Assembly: GCA_902489785.1 (NCBI GenBank)
Contig: CABUBG010000001.1
Span: 9,164-73,163, forward strand
From: Paramuribaculum sp900551515
GTDB taxonomy: Bacteria > Bacteroidota > Bacteroidia > Bacteroidales > Muribaculaceae
Direction of reading: 5' to 3'
DNA: 64,000 bases
Numbering within the stretch: position 1 is the first letter of the stretch; the number at the start of each line of letters is the position of its first letter. Below the pieces are notes generated by a model, which did no database searches, was not told where the DNA came from, and saw only the letters and a program-made list of their open reading frames with translations. A program made the position numbers and the translations under genes. Below are positions 1-8,389 of this stretch, piece by piece.

Positions 1-1004
1 GAATTGTCGATGAAATCGCTCTGCCGGAATATGTCGGTGGATATATTTATTCCGGCGGGGAGCGACTGCTTCAGTTCATTTAGCGTAGTCTCGATGCCGT
101 CCGTGAGATCGATGGTGCTTGTCGACGGCTGCTTTGCCACCGTCAGAAGCACTGCCGGTTTTGTGCGCTCGGATGCAGTGCCGAGCTTCGGCGATTCGGT
201 GCCCATGGTGACGTCGGCAACATCGGCAATCGTTACGACGCCCCGCTCGTCGGAGCGGATAACGCTTTTGGCCAGTTGCTCAGTGGCGGCGGTGTGCATA
301 TCCACCGTTATGAGATATTCGTTGCCATAGTCGTAGAGCACACCGCCGGAGCGGTTGCTGTTGATGCCTTCAACCGCCTGGCGCACTTCGTCGAGCGATA
401 CACCGAGATGCTTCATGCGGTCCTGCGACAGCCGGATCTGGTATTCGGCCACATCACCGCCGATCACTGACACCTGCGCCACGCCGCCGAGGGCAAGCAG
501 GCGCGGAGTTATGATACGGTCGGCCACAGAGCGTAGCTGCGTCATCGAAACACTGTCGGATGTCGAGGTGAGACCGATGATCATTATCTCTCCGAGAATC
601 GACGACTGCGGTCCGAGAATGGGAGTGCCGGTTCCCGGCGGCAGCTGACCCTCGACGGATGCCAGCTTTTCTGAAACGATCTGGCGCGCTACATAGGGGT
701 CGGCGTCCCAGTTGAATTCGACCCACACGATGGAGAAGCCGGTAGCGGATGACGACCGTACCCGTCTGACGTCTGTGGCCCCGTTAAGGGCTGTTTCGAT
801 TGGATAGGTCACCATCTTTTCGACCTCTTCCGGTGTCATGCCGGGAGCTTCGGTCATGACGGCGACAGTGGGTGCGTTCAGATCGGGGAAGATATCGATG
901 TCGGAGCGCATCATCGTGATGCAACCCCAGAGCATCAGGATGCCGGTTATGACCAGCACCACGACCCGGTTTTGCAGCGAGAATCTTATGATTTTGTTAA
1001 GCAT
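1..1004 (-). CDS. Heavy-metal efflux RND inner-membrane transporter (CusA/CzcA family), truncated by window edge
   Basis: This is the N-terminal ~334 residues of an HME-type RND pump; the rest lies left of the window. The reverse strand is open from ATG at 1004 and starts MLNKIIRFSLQNRVVVLVI, the first transmembrane helix of the family. The following stretch (IDIFPDLNAPTVAVMTEAPG, then EEVEKMVTYPIE) is the conserved start of the periplasmic porter domain. The pump exports metal ions such as Cu, Ag, Zn or Co using the proton gradient, with an adaptor and an outer-membrane channel. The adaptor gene ends 8 bp upstream, so the two are co-transcribed. The metal cannot be decided because the transmembrane charged residues are outside the window. 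Confidence 0.93.
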   Translation of the reverse strand, partial: MLNKIIRFSLQNRVVVLVITGILMLWGCITMMRSDIDIFPDLNAPTVAVMTEAPGMTPEEVEKMVTYPIETALNGATDVRRVRSSSATGFSIVWVEFNWDADPYVARQIVSEKLASVEGQLPPGTGTPILGPQSSILGEIMIIGLTSTSDSVSMTQLRSVADRIITPRLLALGGVAQVSVIGGDVAEYQIRLSQDRMKHLGVSLDEVRQAVEGINSNRSGGVLYDYGNEYLITVDMHTAATEQLAKSVIRSDERGVVTIADVADVTMGTESPKLGTASERTKPAVLLTVAKQPSTSTIDLTDGIETTLNELKQSLPAGINISTDIFRQSDFIDN

Positions 1005-1012
1005 GGCCGTGA

Positions 1013-2137
1013 TCAGTGATTGTGTGAATGACCTTCAGGGATGGCATTGGCCGTTTCGGCCAGCCGAACCATTGTTGCTCCCTTTGTGACTACAATATCA
1101 CCGTCAGCGAGTCCGCTTGTGACCTGCGTCAGGGTGCCGTTGCTCTCTCCTTTTTCTATCCGGCGTTTCTCATAGGAGTGATCGCCCGATTTGACATACA
1201 CGAAATAGTTGCCAATCTGCTCGACGATAGCCTCGTCGGGGACGGCAATGGTCTTCTTCTCAGAAGATAATAACAGGCAGACATCCGCGAAATCACCGGC
1301 GGCCATCCTTCCGTCGCTTACAAATGAGAAATACACCGGGATGTATCCGGCCTCAGCGGCAATCGCGTCCGCGGCATTGGCTGCGGCCTTTTTGCCGCCG
1401 AGAGAGTCGAGGCTGATCCAGCGGTCGGAATAAGATGGGCGGATGTTGGCGTTTTCGATGTCGGCGATGCGGCTGCGGTATTTTTCGGGCAGATCCACAC
1501 GCAGCAAAAGGGTGGAGCTGCGGCTGATTGTAGCGATCGGGGTGCCTGCTTCGACATAGTCTCCGGTTTTGACCGCAAGCGATGTGATGATGCCGCTGAT
1601 CGGGGAAACGGCCAAGTTTGACGATGCCGCAGGGGAGTAAGAAGCTAAGGCTGACTGATAAGCTGCCACGGCAGCATCATATTCTCGGCGGGTTACGATC
1701 TTCTCGTCGAGCAATGGCTTCAGTCTGTCCACCTCACTTTTGGCCGCATTGACAGCTGCTCGCGCCGCGGCGTTGGGGTTGCCGCCCGAAACGGATTCGG
1801 GCGACAGTGTGGCGATACGGGTGCCCCGGCTCACCTCTGAGCCGACATTTATATTACCGGCAATTCTGATGATGCCGGGACCGGGGGCCACTACGGTGGC
1901 CTCACCGGCCGACGAATTCATGATGCGTCCCGAAACCTTGATCACATCATTGAAATCCTGCTGGCCGACTGTCTCTGTCATCAGGCCGAATTTTTGAGCA
2001 TCGTCGGGTTCGATGACAATTTCACCTTCATGTTTTGCCGACCCGTTTTTGGATTCTTGGTTATGACTGTCAGAGCACGAAAAGATTATTGTCGCTGCAA
2101 GCAACATTGTTCCGACATGATATATTATTGGATACAT
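1013..2137 (-). CDS. Efflux RND periplasmic adaptor subunit (HlyD/CusB family lipoprotein)
   Basis: A 374-residue membrane-fusion protein that bridges the RND pump (next gene downstream) and an outer-membrane channel. The N-terminus is a lipoprotein signal ending in IIFSC, with Cys21 as the probable lipidated residue. Order: beta-barrel/lipoyl half (VVAPGPGIIRIAGNINVGSEV), helical hairpin around residues 110-160, second lipoyl half (SPISGIITSLAVKTGDYVEAG), then beta-barrel and membrane-proximal domains. The protein ends in a His-rich tail (GHSHNH), a possible metal site. Length is typical for this family. It lies between the small His-rich protein gene and the pump gene, all on the minus strand, so a metal-resistance operon is the best reading. 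Confidence 0.92.
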   Translation of the reverse strand: MYPIIYHVGTMLLAATIIFSCSDSHNQESKNGSAKHEGEIVIEPDDAQKFGLMTETVGQQDFNDVIKVSGRIMNSSAGEATVVAPGPGIIRIAGNINVGSEVSRGTRIATLSPESVSGGNPNAAARAAVNAAKSEVDRLKPLLDEKIVTRREYDAAVAAYQSALASYSPAASSNLAVSPISGIITSLAVKTGDYVEAGTPIATISRSSTLLLRVDLPEKYRSRIADIENANIRPSYSDRWISLDSLGGKKAAANAADAIAAEAGYIPVYFSFVSDGRMAAGDFADVCLLLSSEKKTIAVPDEAIVEQIGNYFVYVKSGDHSYEKRRIEKGESNGTLTQVTSGLADGDIVVTKGATMVRLAETANAIPEGHSHNH

Positions 2138-2209
2138 TTTTTCTTGACAATTTAGGGGATTATTATTACAACCAAACTAAAGGCGGATTTTATCGACTGC
2201 CGCGCTATT

Positions 2210-2665
2210 TCAGAATGGCGAACCCCTGTTGTCAATTGTAGGAAAAATGATTTTACGCGGCAACGCTACGCCGCTGCCATTCGCCTGCGCTACGCATCCG
2301 ATTGCCGAAGAATGGCGGTCATTGGCCAAAATATCAGCGCAGAATGAATGATGGAGATGCTGAATGAATGTTGAAATTAATTGCGTTGCGGCCGAGACTT
2401 TAGCACAGACAGAACCTGATATATGCAATCCGCAGTCGTCATTGCAGGAATGGCTGTGATTATCGCGTTGGGAGCTATGGTGCCGATGAGCGGAATGGCA
2501 GCCCTCGATGCTTCTCCATCCCGATAAATCTATATCGTTTACCGACAGCGCAATGCACGCATCACCGTTGCAGTCATGATGATGAAATTGCAGAACCCCG
2601 GCCACGCACATAACGGTTATGAGCGCGCAGCCAATCCAACGGAATATGAGGCGGGTGCGAATCAT
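2210..2665 (-). CDS. Small His/Cys-rich membrane-associated protein next to the metal pump
   Basis: A 151-residue protein with one N-terminal hydrophobic segment (residues about 8-26), then a region very rich in His and Cys (FHHHDC, then HRHHSSQRDNHSHSCNDDC). It resembles the short His-rich proteins often encoded in front of CusB/CusA genes in Bacteroidales; that assignment is from memory of context, not a domain match. Such a composition suggests metal binding in the periplasm (inference). It is the first gene of the efflux operon, 72 bp upstream of the adaptor. The promoter box lies only 7 bp before the ATG, so translation may be leaderless. Confidence 0.75.
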   Translation of the reverse strand: MIRTRLIFRWIGCALITVMCVAGVLQFHHHDCNGDACIALSVNDIDLSGWRSIEGCHSAHRHHSSQRDNHSHSCNDDCGLHISGSVCAKVSAATQLISTFIQHLHHSFCADILANDRHSSAIGCVAQANGSGVALPRKIIFPTIDNRGSPF

Positions 2666-2672
2666 TTCACTG

Positions 2673-2680
2673 CAAAGTTA
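2673..2680 (-). promoter_or_regulatory. Bacteroidota -7 box for the metal-efflux operon
   Basis: TAACTTTG reads on the minus strand and matches TAnnTTTG. A TTG lies about 17 bp upstream. Only 7 bp separate the box from the ATG at 2665, so the predicted start of transcription coincides nearly with the start codon. Confidence 0.6.
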
Positions 2681-2723
2681 CACAAATTTTGCTGCAACAC
2701 GAATGCGATTTTGGCTCGGAGGC

Positions 2724-4484
2724 CTATTTTTGGTTTTTTGAGGACTGCGGACCGAAAAGCAGATCGCGGTCTATAGCAATGGCTTCAGCGGCTTTGTCTG
2801 GGGGAATGAATAGCCAGTTAAGCTCGACTGTCGGCTGCAAAAGCCCTTGGTGCTCAATGGTTTTCATGAGATAAAAGCGGAGATCCTTGTCGGTGGAAGA
2901 GACGACGCGCGCTTTTAAGTCAGCAGGCGATATACCGGCGCCGAGAGTGAGATGATCACCACCGCCGCCGGCACGGTAAGAGTTGACGGCTACGGTGTAG
3001 GTGGAGTCGGGATTGAACGGTTTGCCTGACGATAACGATATAATATTGATTTTCCCGCCTTTAGGCTTGGTGATGTCGACGGTGTAAATGATACCGCTGG
3101 CCGAATCGAAATTGTAGGAGGGATTTTTCAGACGGTTTTCATTCGGCGTCGGGCGGTCAGAGGCAAACCGTATAAGATGCGGATTGGTATCGCTGATGCA
3201 GTCGGTCCAGAGAGAATAAGAAAACTCGAGGTAGTCCTTAATCTCCCGGCCTGTCATGCGGAGCGTGCACAGGAAGTTTTCGTATTTATAAAGCGTGAAC
3301 ATATCGGCCACACGCATCTCTCCGGCCGCTATCACACCGTCGTTGGTTAGCGGTGCCGCCATTGAAATGTCGGCGCCGGAGATGTCGAGCTGCAGGTTGT
3401 GCAGAAGTGTCATGAAAGCCGATGGACCGAAAAAGGCATCGCGGGTGGTGATCGAGTCCGTGATGTCGGCAATCTTCCGGCTCACGAATCGGGTCACATC
3501 TTTCTGACGGGCGGCAAAATGATCCATAAATGCTTGCGACGGTTCAATGTCGGTAATGTCATCAATGCGCCCGCTGACTCGGAATTGTCCGGGCGCGGTC
3601 TCCGTTATATTGAGCACGCCAACGTTCATCGCGTTATTGGCCGGATTGAGCACGCTGACTTTATGACCGGCGGGGTTGACGACGGTGTCGCAAAACAACT
3701 GATGGTCGTGACCCATCAGCACGGCGTCAAAGCCTTCGGTTTCGCGTGCCACCACAAGCGATTCATTCTCGCGATAGCCGGAGGTGGATTTCGATGCATC
3801 GTGCCCGGAATGAAACAGACCGATGATGATGTCGGGATTCTCAGCTTCACGGACTATTTTCACCCATTTGCGGGCGGTTTCCTGCATTGGCAGAAATTCC
3901 AGGCCGCTCCATAGGTTTTCGGGCAGCCAAGCCGGAATGGCAGGAGTTAACAACCCTATCACTGCAATCTTCATCCCGCCACGGTTTATGACGGTGTATG
4001 GAGTGAAATAGGGCAGCCCGGTCTTCTTGTCAATGACATTTGCTCCGAGGATAGGGGTCGACGTCTGCCGTTTCCATTTATCATACACGGCATGACCGGT
4101 TTCAATGTCGTGATTGCCTACGGTGGCGGCATCGTAACGCATGAAATCATATATGGCTGAAGCGATATTGACCGCGGCGGTGTCGATGTAATTATAGTAA
4201 TAGGCCGTCGGCTGTCCTTGCAGTATGTCACCGTTGTCGAGCAAGAGCAGATTTTCGGCGCCGAGAGAATCACGCAGCGATTCAACATAAGAGGCTACAC
4301 GCGCCATGCTTCCTTTGGCAGGCTGCAGCCGTATGAAATCATACGGGAAGAAATTGCCGTGGACATCGGTTGTGTAGACAACCGTGAGATGCCGCAGCGA
4401 ATCGCGGTCAGTCGGTTTGTGTGCCGAAAGCGTGCATAGTGAAGTCATGAGCAAGAATAGTGAAAGCAATCGTTTTGCTGTCAT
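2724..4484 (-). CDS. Periplasmic 5'-nucleotidase / UDP-sugar hydrolase family metallophosphatase
   Basis: A secreted two-domain phosphatase that removes phosphate from nucleotides (and possibly UDP-sugars) in the periplasm. The N-terminal metallophosphoesterase domain has all metal-binding motifs: TTDVHGN (D-x-H), DNGD, GNHD, HSGHD and GHDH. The C-terminal 5'-nucleotidase domain carries the substrate-binding AVNSYRAGGGGDH. I chose ATG 4484 because MTAKRLLSLFLLMTSLCTLSA is a clean signal peptide; a longer reading to 4529 would overlap the upstream gene's stop. It is the last gene of the tdk-DUF3108 operon, which suggests nucleoside salvage: the phosphatase releases nucleosides that thymidine kinase can trap. 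Confidence 0.9.
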   Translation of the reverse strand: MTAKRLLSLFLLMTSLCTLSAHKPTDRDSLRHLTVVYTTDVHGNFFPYDFIRLQPAKGSMARVASYVESLRDSLGAENLLLLDNGDILQGQPTAYYYNYIDTAAVNIASAIYDFMRYDAATVGNHDIETGHAVYDKWKRQTSTPILGANVIDKKTGLPYFTPYTVINRGGMKIAVIGLLTPAIPAWLPENLWSGLEFLPMQETARKWVKIVREAENPDIIIGLFHSGHDASKSTSGYRENESLVVARETEGFDAVLMGHDHQLFCDTVVNPAGHKVSVLNPANNAMNVGVLNITETAPGQFRVSGRIDDITDIEPSQAFMDHFAARQKDVTRFVSRKIADITDSITTRDAFFGPSAFMTLLHNLQLDISGADISMAAPLTNDGVIAAGEMRVADMFTLYKYENFLCTLRMTGREIKDYLEFSYSLWTDCISDTNPHLIRFASDRPTPNENRLKNPSYNFDSASGIIYTVDITKPKGGKINIISLSSGKPFNPDSTYTVAVNSYRAGGGGDHLTLGAGISPADLKARVVSSTDKDLRFYLMKTIEHQGLLQPTVELNWLFIPPDKAAEAIAIDRDLLFGPQSSKNQK

Positions 4485-4507
4485 AATCGCAGGTGGTTTC
4501 AACATCA

Positions 4508-5275
4508 TCAGTGGCCGGTGAAGATACATTGGATTTTGCCGATTTTCAACTGACCTTCGAGTTTCAGCGGTATCTTATCCCTGTCGGTCGAAAGCCATGC
4601 CTTGATGGGATCGGAAGTGTTCTTTTCGGCGCCGGATGTAAAAGTGAATGTAACTTTATAGGTGCTTTGCTTTTTGCCGTTGATCTTGATGGTTTCGAGA
4701 CCGTTGTAGGTGATGCGCAATGTCTCTTTCCGCTTGCCGGAGAATATGCTGACAGTAGTCACTTTCCCGGGCTTCATGTTGCTGAGGTCAAGATCGCGAA
4801 GATAGTAAAACGATGAAAGAAGATCGACGGCATCACCTTCCGTTTTGAGCGAGTGTTCCGACTTCGAGACCGTCTTGTCTTTCTTGCCTCGCCGCAGATT
4901 AGTGCACCGGGCTGAAGTGACGCGGCCGCTGATGGAGAATCTTACAATATCAGAAGCGTATCGACCGCCCTCATGGGCTATGCGGTTGTATAATGTCGGC
5001 AGGTGGGTGGTAGCGGAGAACGTAGAGATCAGAGTGTCGCGGACCGAGAAAAAATGATCGGCCCAAGGCTCAGTGCGGGCGCACATTATCGCCTGGTACT
5101 GTCCATGACCATGATCATAGAGCTTGAAACTGGCACGGCCGGCCTGTTTGTTCACCAGTCCCCAACGATAAATCACCTTATAATTAAGGGTTTCGAGCGG
5201 AGTGGCGGCAAGAAGAGGGATGCTGCAAAACAGCGTGAGAAAGAGTAGGGCGGAGAGAAGAGTCTTTCTGATCAT
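4508..5275 (-). CDS. DUF3108 domain-containing secreted protein
   Basis: A 255-residue exported protein with signal peptide MIRKTLLSALLFLTLFCSIPLLAA and a single DUF3108 domain (LNYKVIYRWGLVNKQAGRASF near the start, then YRPxx-type lipocalin-like beta strands through GQLKIGKIQCIFTGH). DUF3108 proteins are beta-rich envelope proteins of unknown role; I do not assign a function. The start overlaps the stop of thymidine kinase by 4 bp, so the two are translationally coupled. The stop lies 23 bp before the chosen start of the 5'-nucleotidase gene. Confidence 0.85.
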   Translation of the reverse strand: MIRKTLLSALLFLTLFCSIPLLAATPLETLNYKVIYRWGLVNKQAGRASFKLYDHGHGQYQAIMCARTEPWADHFFSVRDTLISTFSATTHLPTLYNRIAHEGGRYASDIVRFSISGRVTSARCTNLRRGKKDKTVSKSEHSLKTEGDAVDLLSSFYYLRDLDLSNMKPGKVTTVSIFSGKRKETLRITYNGLETIKINGKKQSTYKVTFTFTSGAEKNTSDPIKAWLSTDRDKIPLKLEGQLKIGKIQCIFTGH

Positions 5276-5913
5276 TTTCGAATGTTTAGTTCAAGGAAAG
5301 GCAGGGCGTCGCGTGTTGACTGCTCGATGCGTTTGTTGCGCCAGCATTTACGGCACACTGCGATGTAGCGATCGTCGCCGCCGATCTCCACCTGGGCGCC
5401 TTCTTCAACGAAATCGCCTTTGGTGTCGATGCGGGCATTAATGATTGTCTTCCGGCCGCAGTTGCATGTCGATTTAATCTCATCGATAGTGTCGGCGATC
5501 TCAAAAAGACGGCGGGAGCCTTCGAAGAGATGACTCTGGAAATCGGTGCGGAGGCCGTAGCACACGACATTGCAGCCGAAATCGTCGACAATACGCGCAA
5601 GCTGATCGACCTGTTCGGCCGTCAGGAACTGAGCTTCATCAACGAGAATCCAGTCAATGATCACCATGTTTTCTTCGAAAAGTTCCTGTGCCAGCTCATA
5701 GATGTTTGTGTCGTGATAGATCCAGCGGCATTCACGTTCAATGCCTATCCGCGACCGTATGACATTCTTGCCATCGCGGTTGTCTATGATGGGTTTGAGG
5801 CACACATAACGCATTCCGCGCTCTTCGAAGTTGTAGGCCTGAGTGAGCAGGAGCGCTGTTTTCGCCGAGCCCATAGTGCCATAACGGAAATATAGTTTTC
5901 CCTTTCGGTTCAT
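5272..5913 (-). CDS. tdk: Thymidine kinase
   Basis: Type II thymidine kinase of 213 residues, which phosphorylates thymidine with ATP in the salvage pathway. The P-loop is at residues 12-19 (GTMGSAKT) and the Walker B/catalytic VDEAQF at 91-96 with Glu93 as the general base. The Zn lasso is formed by the Cys pairs in STCNCGRK and in CRKC near the C-terminus. It is the first gene of a three-gene minus-strand operon with a DUF3108 protein and a 5'-nucleotidase. A TAnnTTTG box lies 30 bp upstream. Confidence 0.96.
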   Translation of the reverse strand: MNRKGKLYFRYGTMGSAKTALLLTQAYNFEERGMRYVCLKPIIDNRDGKNVIRSRIGIERECRWIYHDTNIYELAQELFEENMVIIDWILVDEAQFLTAEQVDQLARIVDDFGCNVVCYGLRTDFQSHLFEGSRRLFEIADTIDEIKSTCNCGRKTIINARIDTKGDFVEEGAQVEIGGDDRYIAVCRKCWRNKRIEQSTRDALPFLELNIRK

Positions 5914-5942
5914 TTTGTTTCTGGGTGATGGTTTGACTTATA

Positions 5943-5950
5943 CAAAGATA
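5943..5950 (-). promoter_or_regulatory. -7 box for the tdk operon
   Basis: TATCTTTG on the minus strand, 29 bp before the tdk ATG, matches TAnnTTTG. No convincing -33 TTTG was seen. Confidence 0.6.
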
Positions 5951-6004
5951 GGAAAAAACGTTGAGATAATCGCATTATGCCGCATGCAATTTATAAAAAT
6001 TATG

Positions 6005-7333
6005 CTATCTGCATGAATGAACCGGAGGGATGCGTCGTCCGGTATAACGCACTGATATGCAACTTTTATCCTCTGGTGTGACGGGATAAAGAGCCGAACG
6101 GCGAATGCCCGGAATCCACAGAATGTCAGCACTTTTCATCAGCAAAGGGATGCGTTTTTTGTCAGTGACGGATATTTTGGAATTGGAAAAGATGTCGCTC
6201 AGTTTTTTTGTAGCCTTCATCCCGAACGGTTGCATCCGGTCGCCGGTCTGCCATGTGCGGGTTGACAACGGCGCGCCATCTACGACGGCAAGATCGAAAT
6301 AGGCAGTGCAGGGGTCGGCGTAATCCATCTCTGCGGTGGATATCTGTTTCACTTCAAAACAGTCGTCGAAGTCGTCAGGCAATGAACCGCCAGATTCTTC
6401 GAATATCAGGATTCCACGATCGATAGTCCATGCATTTTCGCCGGAAAAGAATCGCGCCCCCGATGATGATGCTGAAGCTATGATATTATCGGCCTGGGTA
6501 CGTGTCAGCCCTTCGTTTCTGAACCATTCAAAAATAAGCAGTGCCGGCAGCGGCTCCTTAGTGATCAGAGCCTGCAGGTCAATGAGATTTTCATGAATGT
6601 AGACGTGGCGCTTTTCTTCGATAGCCTGGCGGTAGAAAGCTTCATTCTCACGCAGTTTGTCGAGTGTCGAAGTCATGCCGGCTGCTGCATCCGGAAATGT
6701 TTCATCGATAACAGGCCTCAGGATATTGCGGATGCGGTTGCGGTTGAAATCGCATAAGAGATTAGAGCTGTCGGTGATATAGCCTAAGTTGGCACGCTCA
6801 AGATAACTTTCAATTTCGCGGCGAGTGATGTTCAGCATCGGGCGAACGATATGTCGGTCATTGCAGAAAATCATGCCCCGGGCACCGACGATGCCTGTAC
6901 CGCGCATGATGTTGAGAAGCATTGTTTCGATATTGTCGTCGGCATTGTGTCCTACGGCAATAGCCTGAGCGCTAATATTTTCAAAAAGAGATTCGAACCA
7001 TCGGTAACGAATTTCGCGGCAAGCCATCTCGACTGACACGCCCTTGTTGGCTTCTCTGTAGGCCGCCACATCACAATGCTGAATGAGACACTCAACACCA
7101 AGCCGGCAGCATATCTCGGCGACATGGCGTTCGTCGCGATCGCTTTCCTCGCCGCGCAGATGATAGTTGCAGTGAGCGGCGATGCAGTTATAGCCAAGAG
7201 CCGTGAGGGCATGCAACAATGCTACTGAATCGGCTCCGCCGCTGAGCGCCACCACCACTGGTCGGTCGCTGGCGTCGAGCAACCGGTGGCGGCTGATGTT
7301 TGCCGCTACGGCGGTCAGGAATGTATCATTCAT
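6005..7333 (-). CDS. tilS: tRNA(Ile)-lysidine synthetase
   Basis: TilS converts C34 of the CAU-anticodon isoleucine tRNA to lysidine, using ATP and lysine, so that the tRNA reads AUA. The N-type ATP pyrophosphatase loop SGGADS is at residues 31-36 of the chosen protein, followed by HCNYHLRGEESDRDE and GHNADDNIETMLLNIMRG, both typical of TilS. The C-terminal substrate-binding domain (RTWQTGDRMQPFGM, then KKLSDIFSNSKI) is present, so the 442-residue protein is full length. The start at 7333 (MNDTFLTAV) overlaps the nth stop by 8 bp; the longer open frame runs through nth and is unlikely. It is the last gene of the pheS-crcB-nth-tilS run. Confidence 0.95.
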   Translation of the reverse strand: MNDTFLTAVAANISRHRLLDASDRPVVVALSGGADSVALLHALTALGYNCIAAHCNYHLRGEESDRDERHVAEICCRLGVECLIQHCDVAAYREANKGVSVEMACREIRYRWFESLFENISAQAIAVGHNADDNIETMLLNIMRGTGIVGARGMIFCNDRHIVRPMLNITRREIESYLERANLGYITDSSNLLCDFNRNRIRNILRPVIDETFPDAAAGMTSTLDKLRENEAFYRQAIEEKRHVYIHENLIDLQALITKEPLPALLIFEWFRNEGLTRTQADNIIASASSSGARFFSGENAWTIDRGILIFEESGGSLPDDFDDCFEVKQISTAEMDYADPCTAYFDLAVVDGAPLSTRTWQTGDRMQPFGMKATKKLSDIFSNSKISVTDKKRIPLLMKSADILWIPGIRRSALYPVTPEDKSCISVRYTGRRIPPVHSCR

Positions 7334-7973
7334 TGGCTTTCGATTTGATGTAATAGCGGCATACGGCGGTAAGTCCGCACTTATTGCAATCCGGGCGCCG
7401 GGCCTTGCACACATATCGTCCGTGAAGAATGAGCCAGTGGTGGGCTTTCGGGATGAGAAGTTCTGGGATGTGCTTTGTGAGTGTTTTTTCGGTCTGGAGC
7501 GGGTTCTTGCTGCCGGTGGTGAGGCCGATCCTTTCGCTGACGCGGAACACGTGAGTGTCTACGGCCATCGCGGCTTTGCCGAAAATCACAGAGAGAATCA
7601 CATTGGCCGTTTTGCGTCCCACGCCCGGCAGCGTCAAAAGATCGTCGATCTCCGACGGGACAACACCGCCGAAACGTTCGACGAGAGTCTGAGCCATTCC
7701 CGAGAGATTGCGTGCCTTGTTGTTGGGATAAGAGACGCTGCGGATGAAAGAGAAGATATCATCGGTCGTAGCCCGTGCGAGATCTGCGGCTGTGGGATAG
7801 GCTTCAAACAGGGGCGGGGTGACGATGTTCACTCGTTTGTCGGTGCACTGGGCGGAAAGGATGACAGCGACAAGCAACTGATAGGGATTTTCGTAGTGCA
7901 GCTCTGTTTCAGCGATAGGCATAGCCTGCTGAAACCATTCGATCACTTTTCCATAACGTTCGGCAATTCTCAT
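7326..7973 (-). CDS. nth: Endonuclease III (DNA glycosylase/AP lyase)
   Basis: Base-excision-repair glycosylase that removes oxidised pyrimidines and cleaves the AP site. The helix-hairpin-helix LPGVGRKTA carries the catalytic Lys121, and the catalytic Asp139 is in AVDTHV. Four Cys near the C-terminus (CKARRPDCNKCGLTAVC) hold the 4Fe-4S cluster. Length (215 residues) is normal. It lies 24 bp after crcB and overlaps tilS, so it belongs to a minus-strand operon. Confidence 0.96.
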   Translation of the reverse strand: MRIAERYGKVIEWFQQAMPIAETELHYENPYQLLVAVILSAQCTDKRVNIVTPPLFEAYPTAADLARATTDDIFSFIRSVSYPNNKARNLSGMAQTLVERFGGVVPSEIDDLLTLPGVGRKTANVILSVIFGKAAMAVDTHVFRVSERIGLTTGSKNPLQTEKTLTKHIPELLIPKAHHWLILHGRYVCKARRPDCNKCGLTAVCRYYIKSKANE

Positions 7974-7997
7974 GATTAAAATAATGAATGCAGGGGG

Positions 7998-8378
7998 TCA
8001 GTTGATTATTCGGTCGGTGGCGTAGAGTCCTGCAGCGCATGCGGCGATGCCGCCGACAACGCTGAGCAGTACGTAGGCGACGGCCTCTGCAACGTTTCCG
8101 CTCCGTATCATCAGCACGGGGTGTAGCGAAAAGGCTGAGAAGGTGGTGAAGCCGCCGAGCAGACCGGTGACGAGTGTCCGGTAAACGAGGCCTGACGTGG
8201 CATTGGCCTTGTCCATCAACGACCACAGGATGCCTATCAAAAGGCATCCTGTGATATTGATAAATAGTGTGTTGTAAGTCTTATCGGGAAGGATAGTGAT
8301 CTGATCGGCTCCATAACGGCCCACGCAGCCAACAGCACCTCCGATGGCAACAAGAGCTAATTCCAACAGGCCGGTCAT
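7998..8378 (-). CDS. crcB: Fluoride efflux channel CrcB/FluC
   Basis: A 126-residue four-helix membrane protein that exports fluoride as a dual-topology dimer. Family signatures are GGAVGCVGRYGADQ near the N-terminus, the pore Asn in NITGCLLIG, and GGFTTFSAFS with the Phe box residues. A single copy in the operon is consistent with a homodimer. It begins 11 bp after pheS; no fluoride riboswitch fits in that gap and I saw none upstream of the operon. Confidence 0.93.
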   Translation of the reverse strand: MTGLLELALVAIGGAVGCVGRYGADQITILPDKTYNTLFINITGCLLIGILWSLMDKANATSGLVYRTLVTGLLGGFTTFSAFSLHPVLMIRSGNVAEAVAYVLLSVVGGIAACAAGLYATDRIIN

Positions 8379-8389
8379 GATGCTGATGA

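Noticed and set aside
1..1004. Several plus-strand and alternate minus-strand frames across the first kilobase
   Set aside because: All are shadows of the truncated RND transporter, which translates cleanly from 1004 and matches its family throughout.
4485..4529. Upstream start for the 5'-nucleotidase
   Set aside because: It would add 15 residues before a good signal peptide and overlap the DUF3108 stop; the internal ATG at 4484 fits better.
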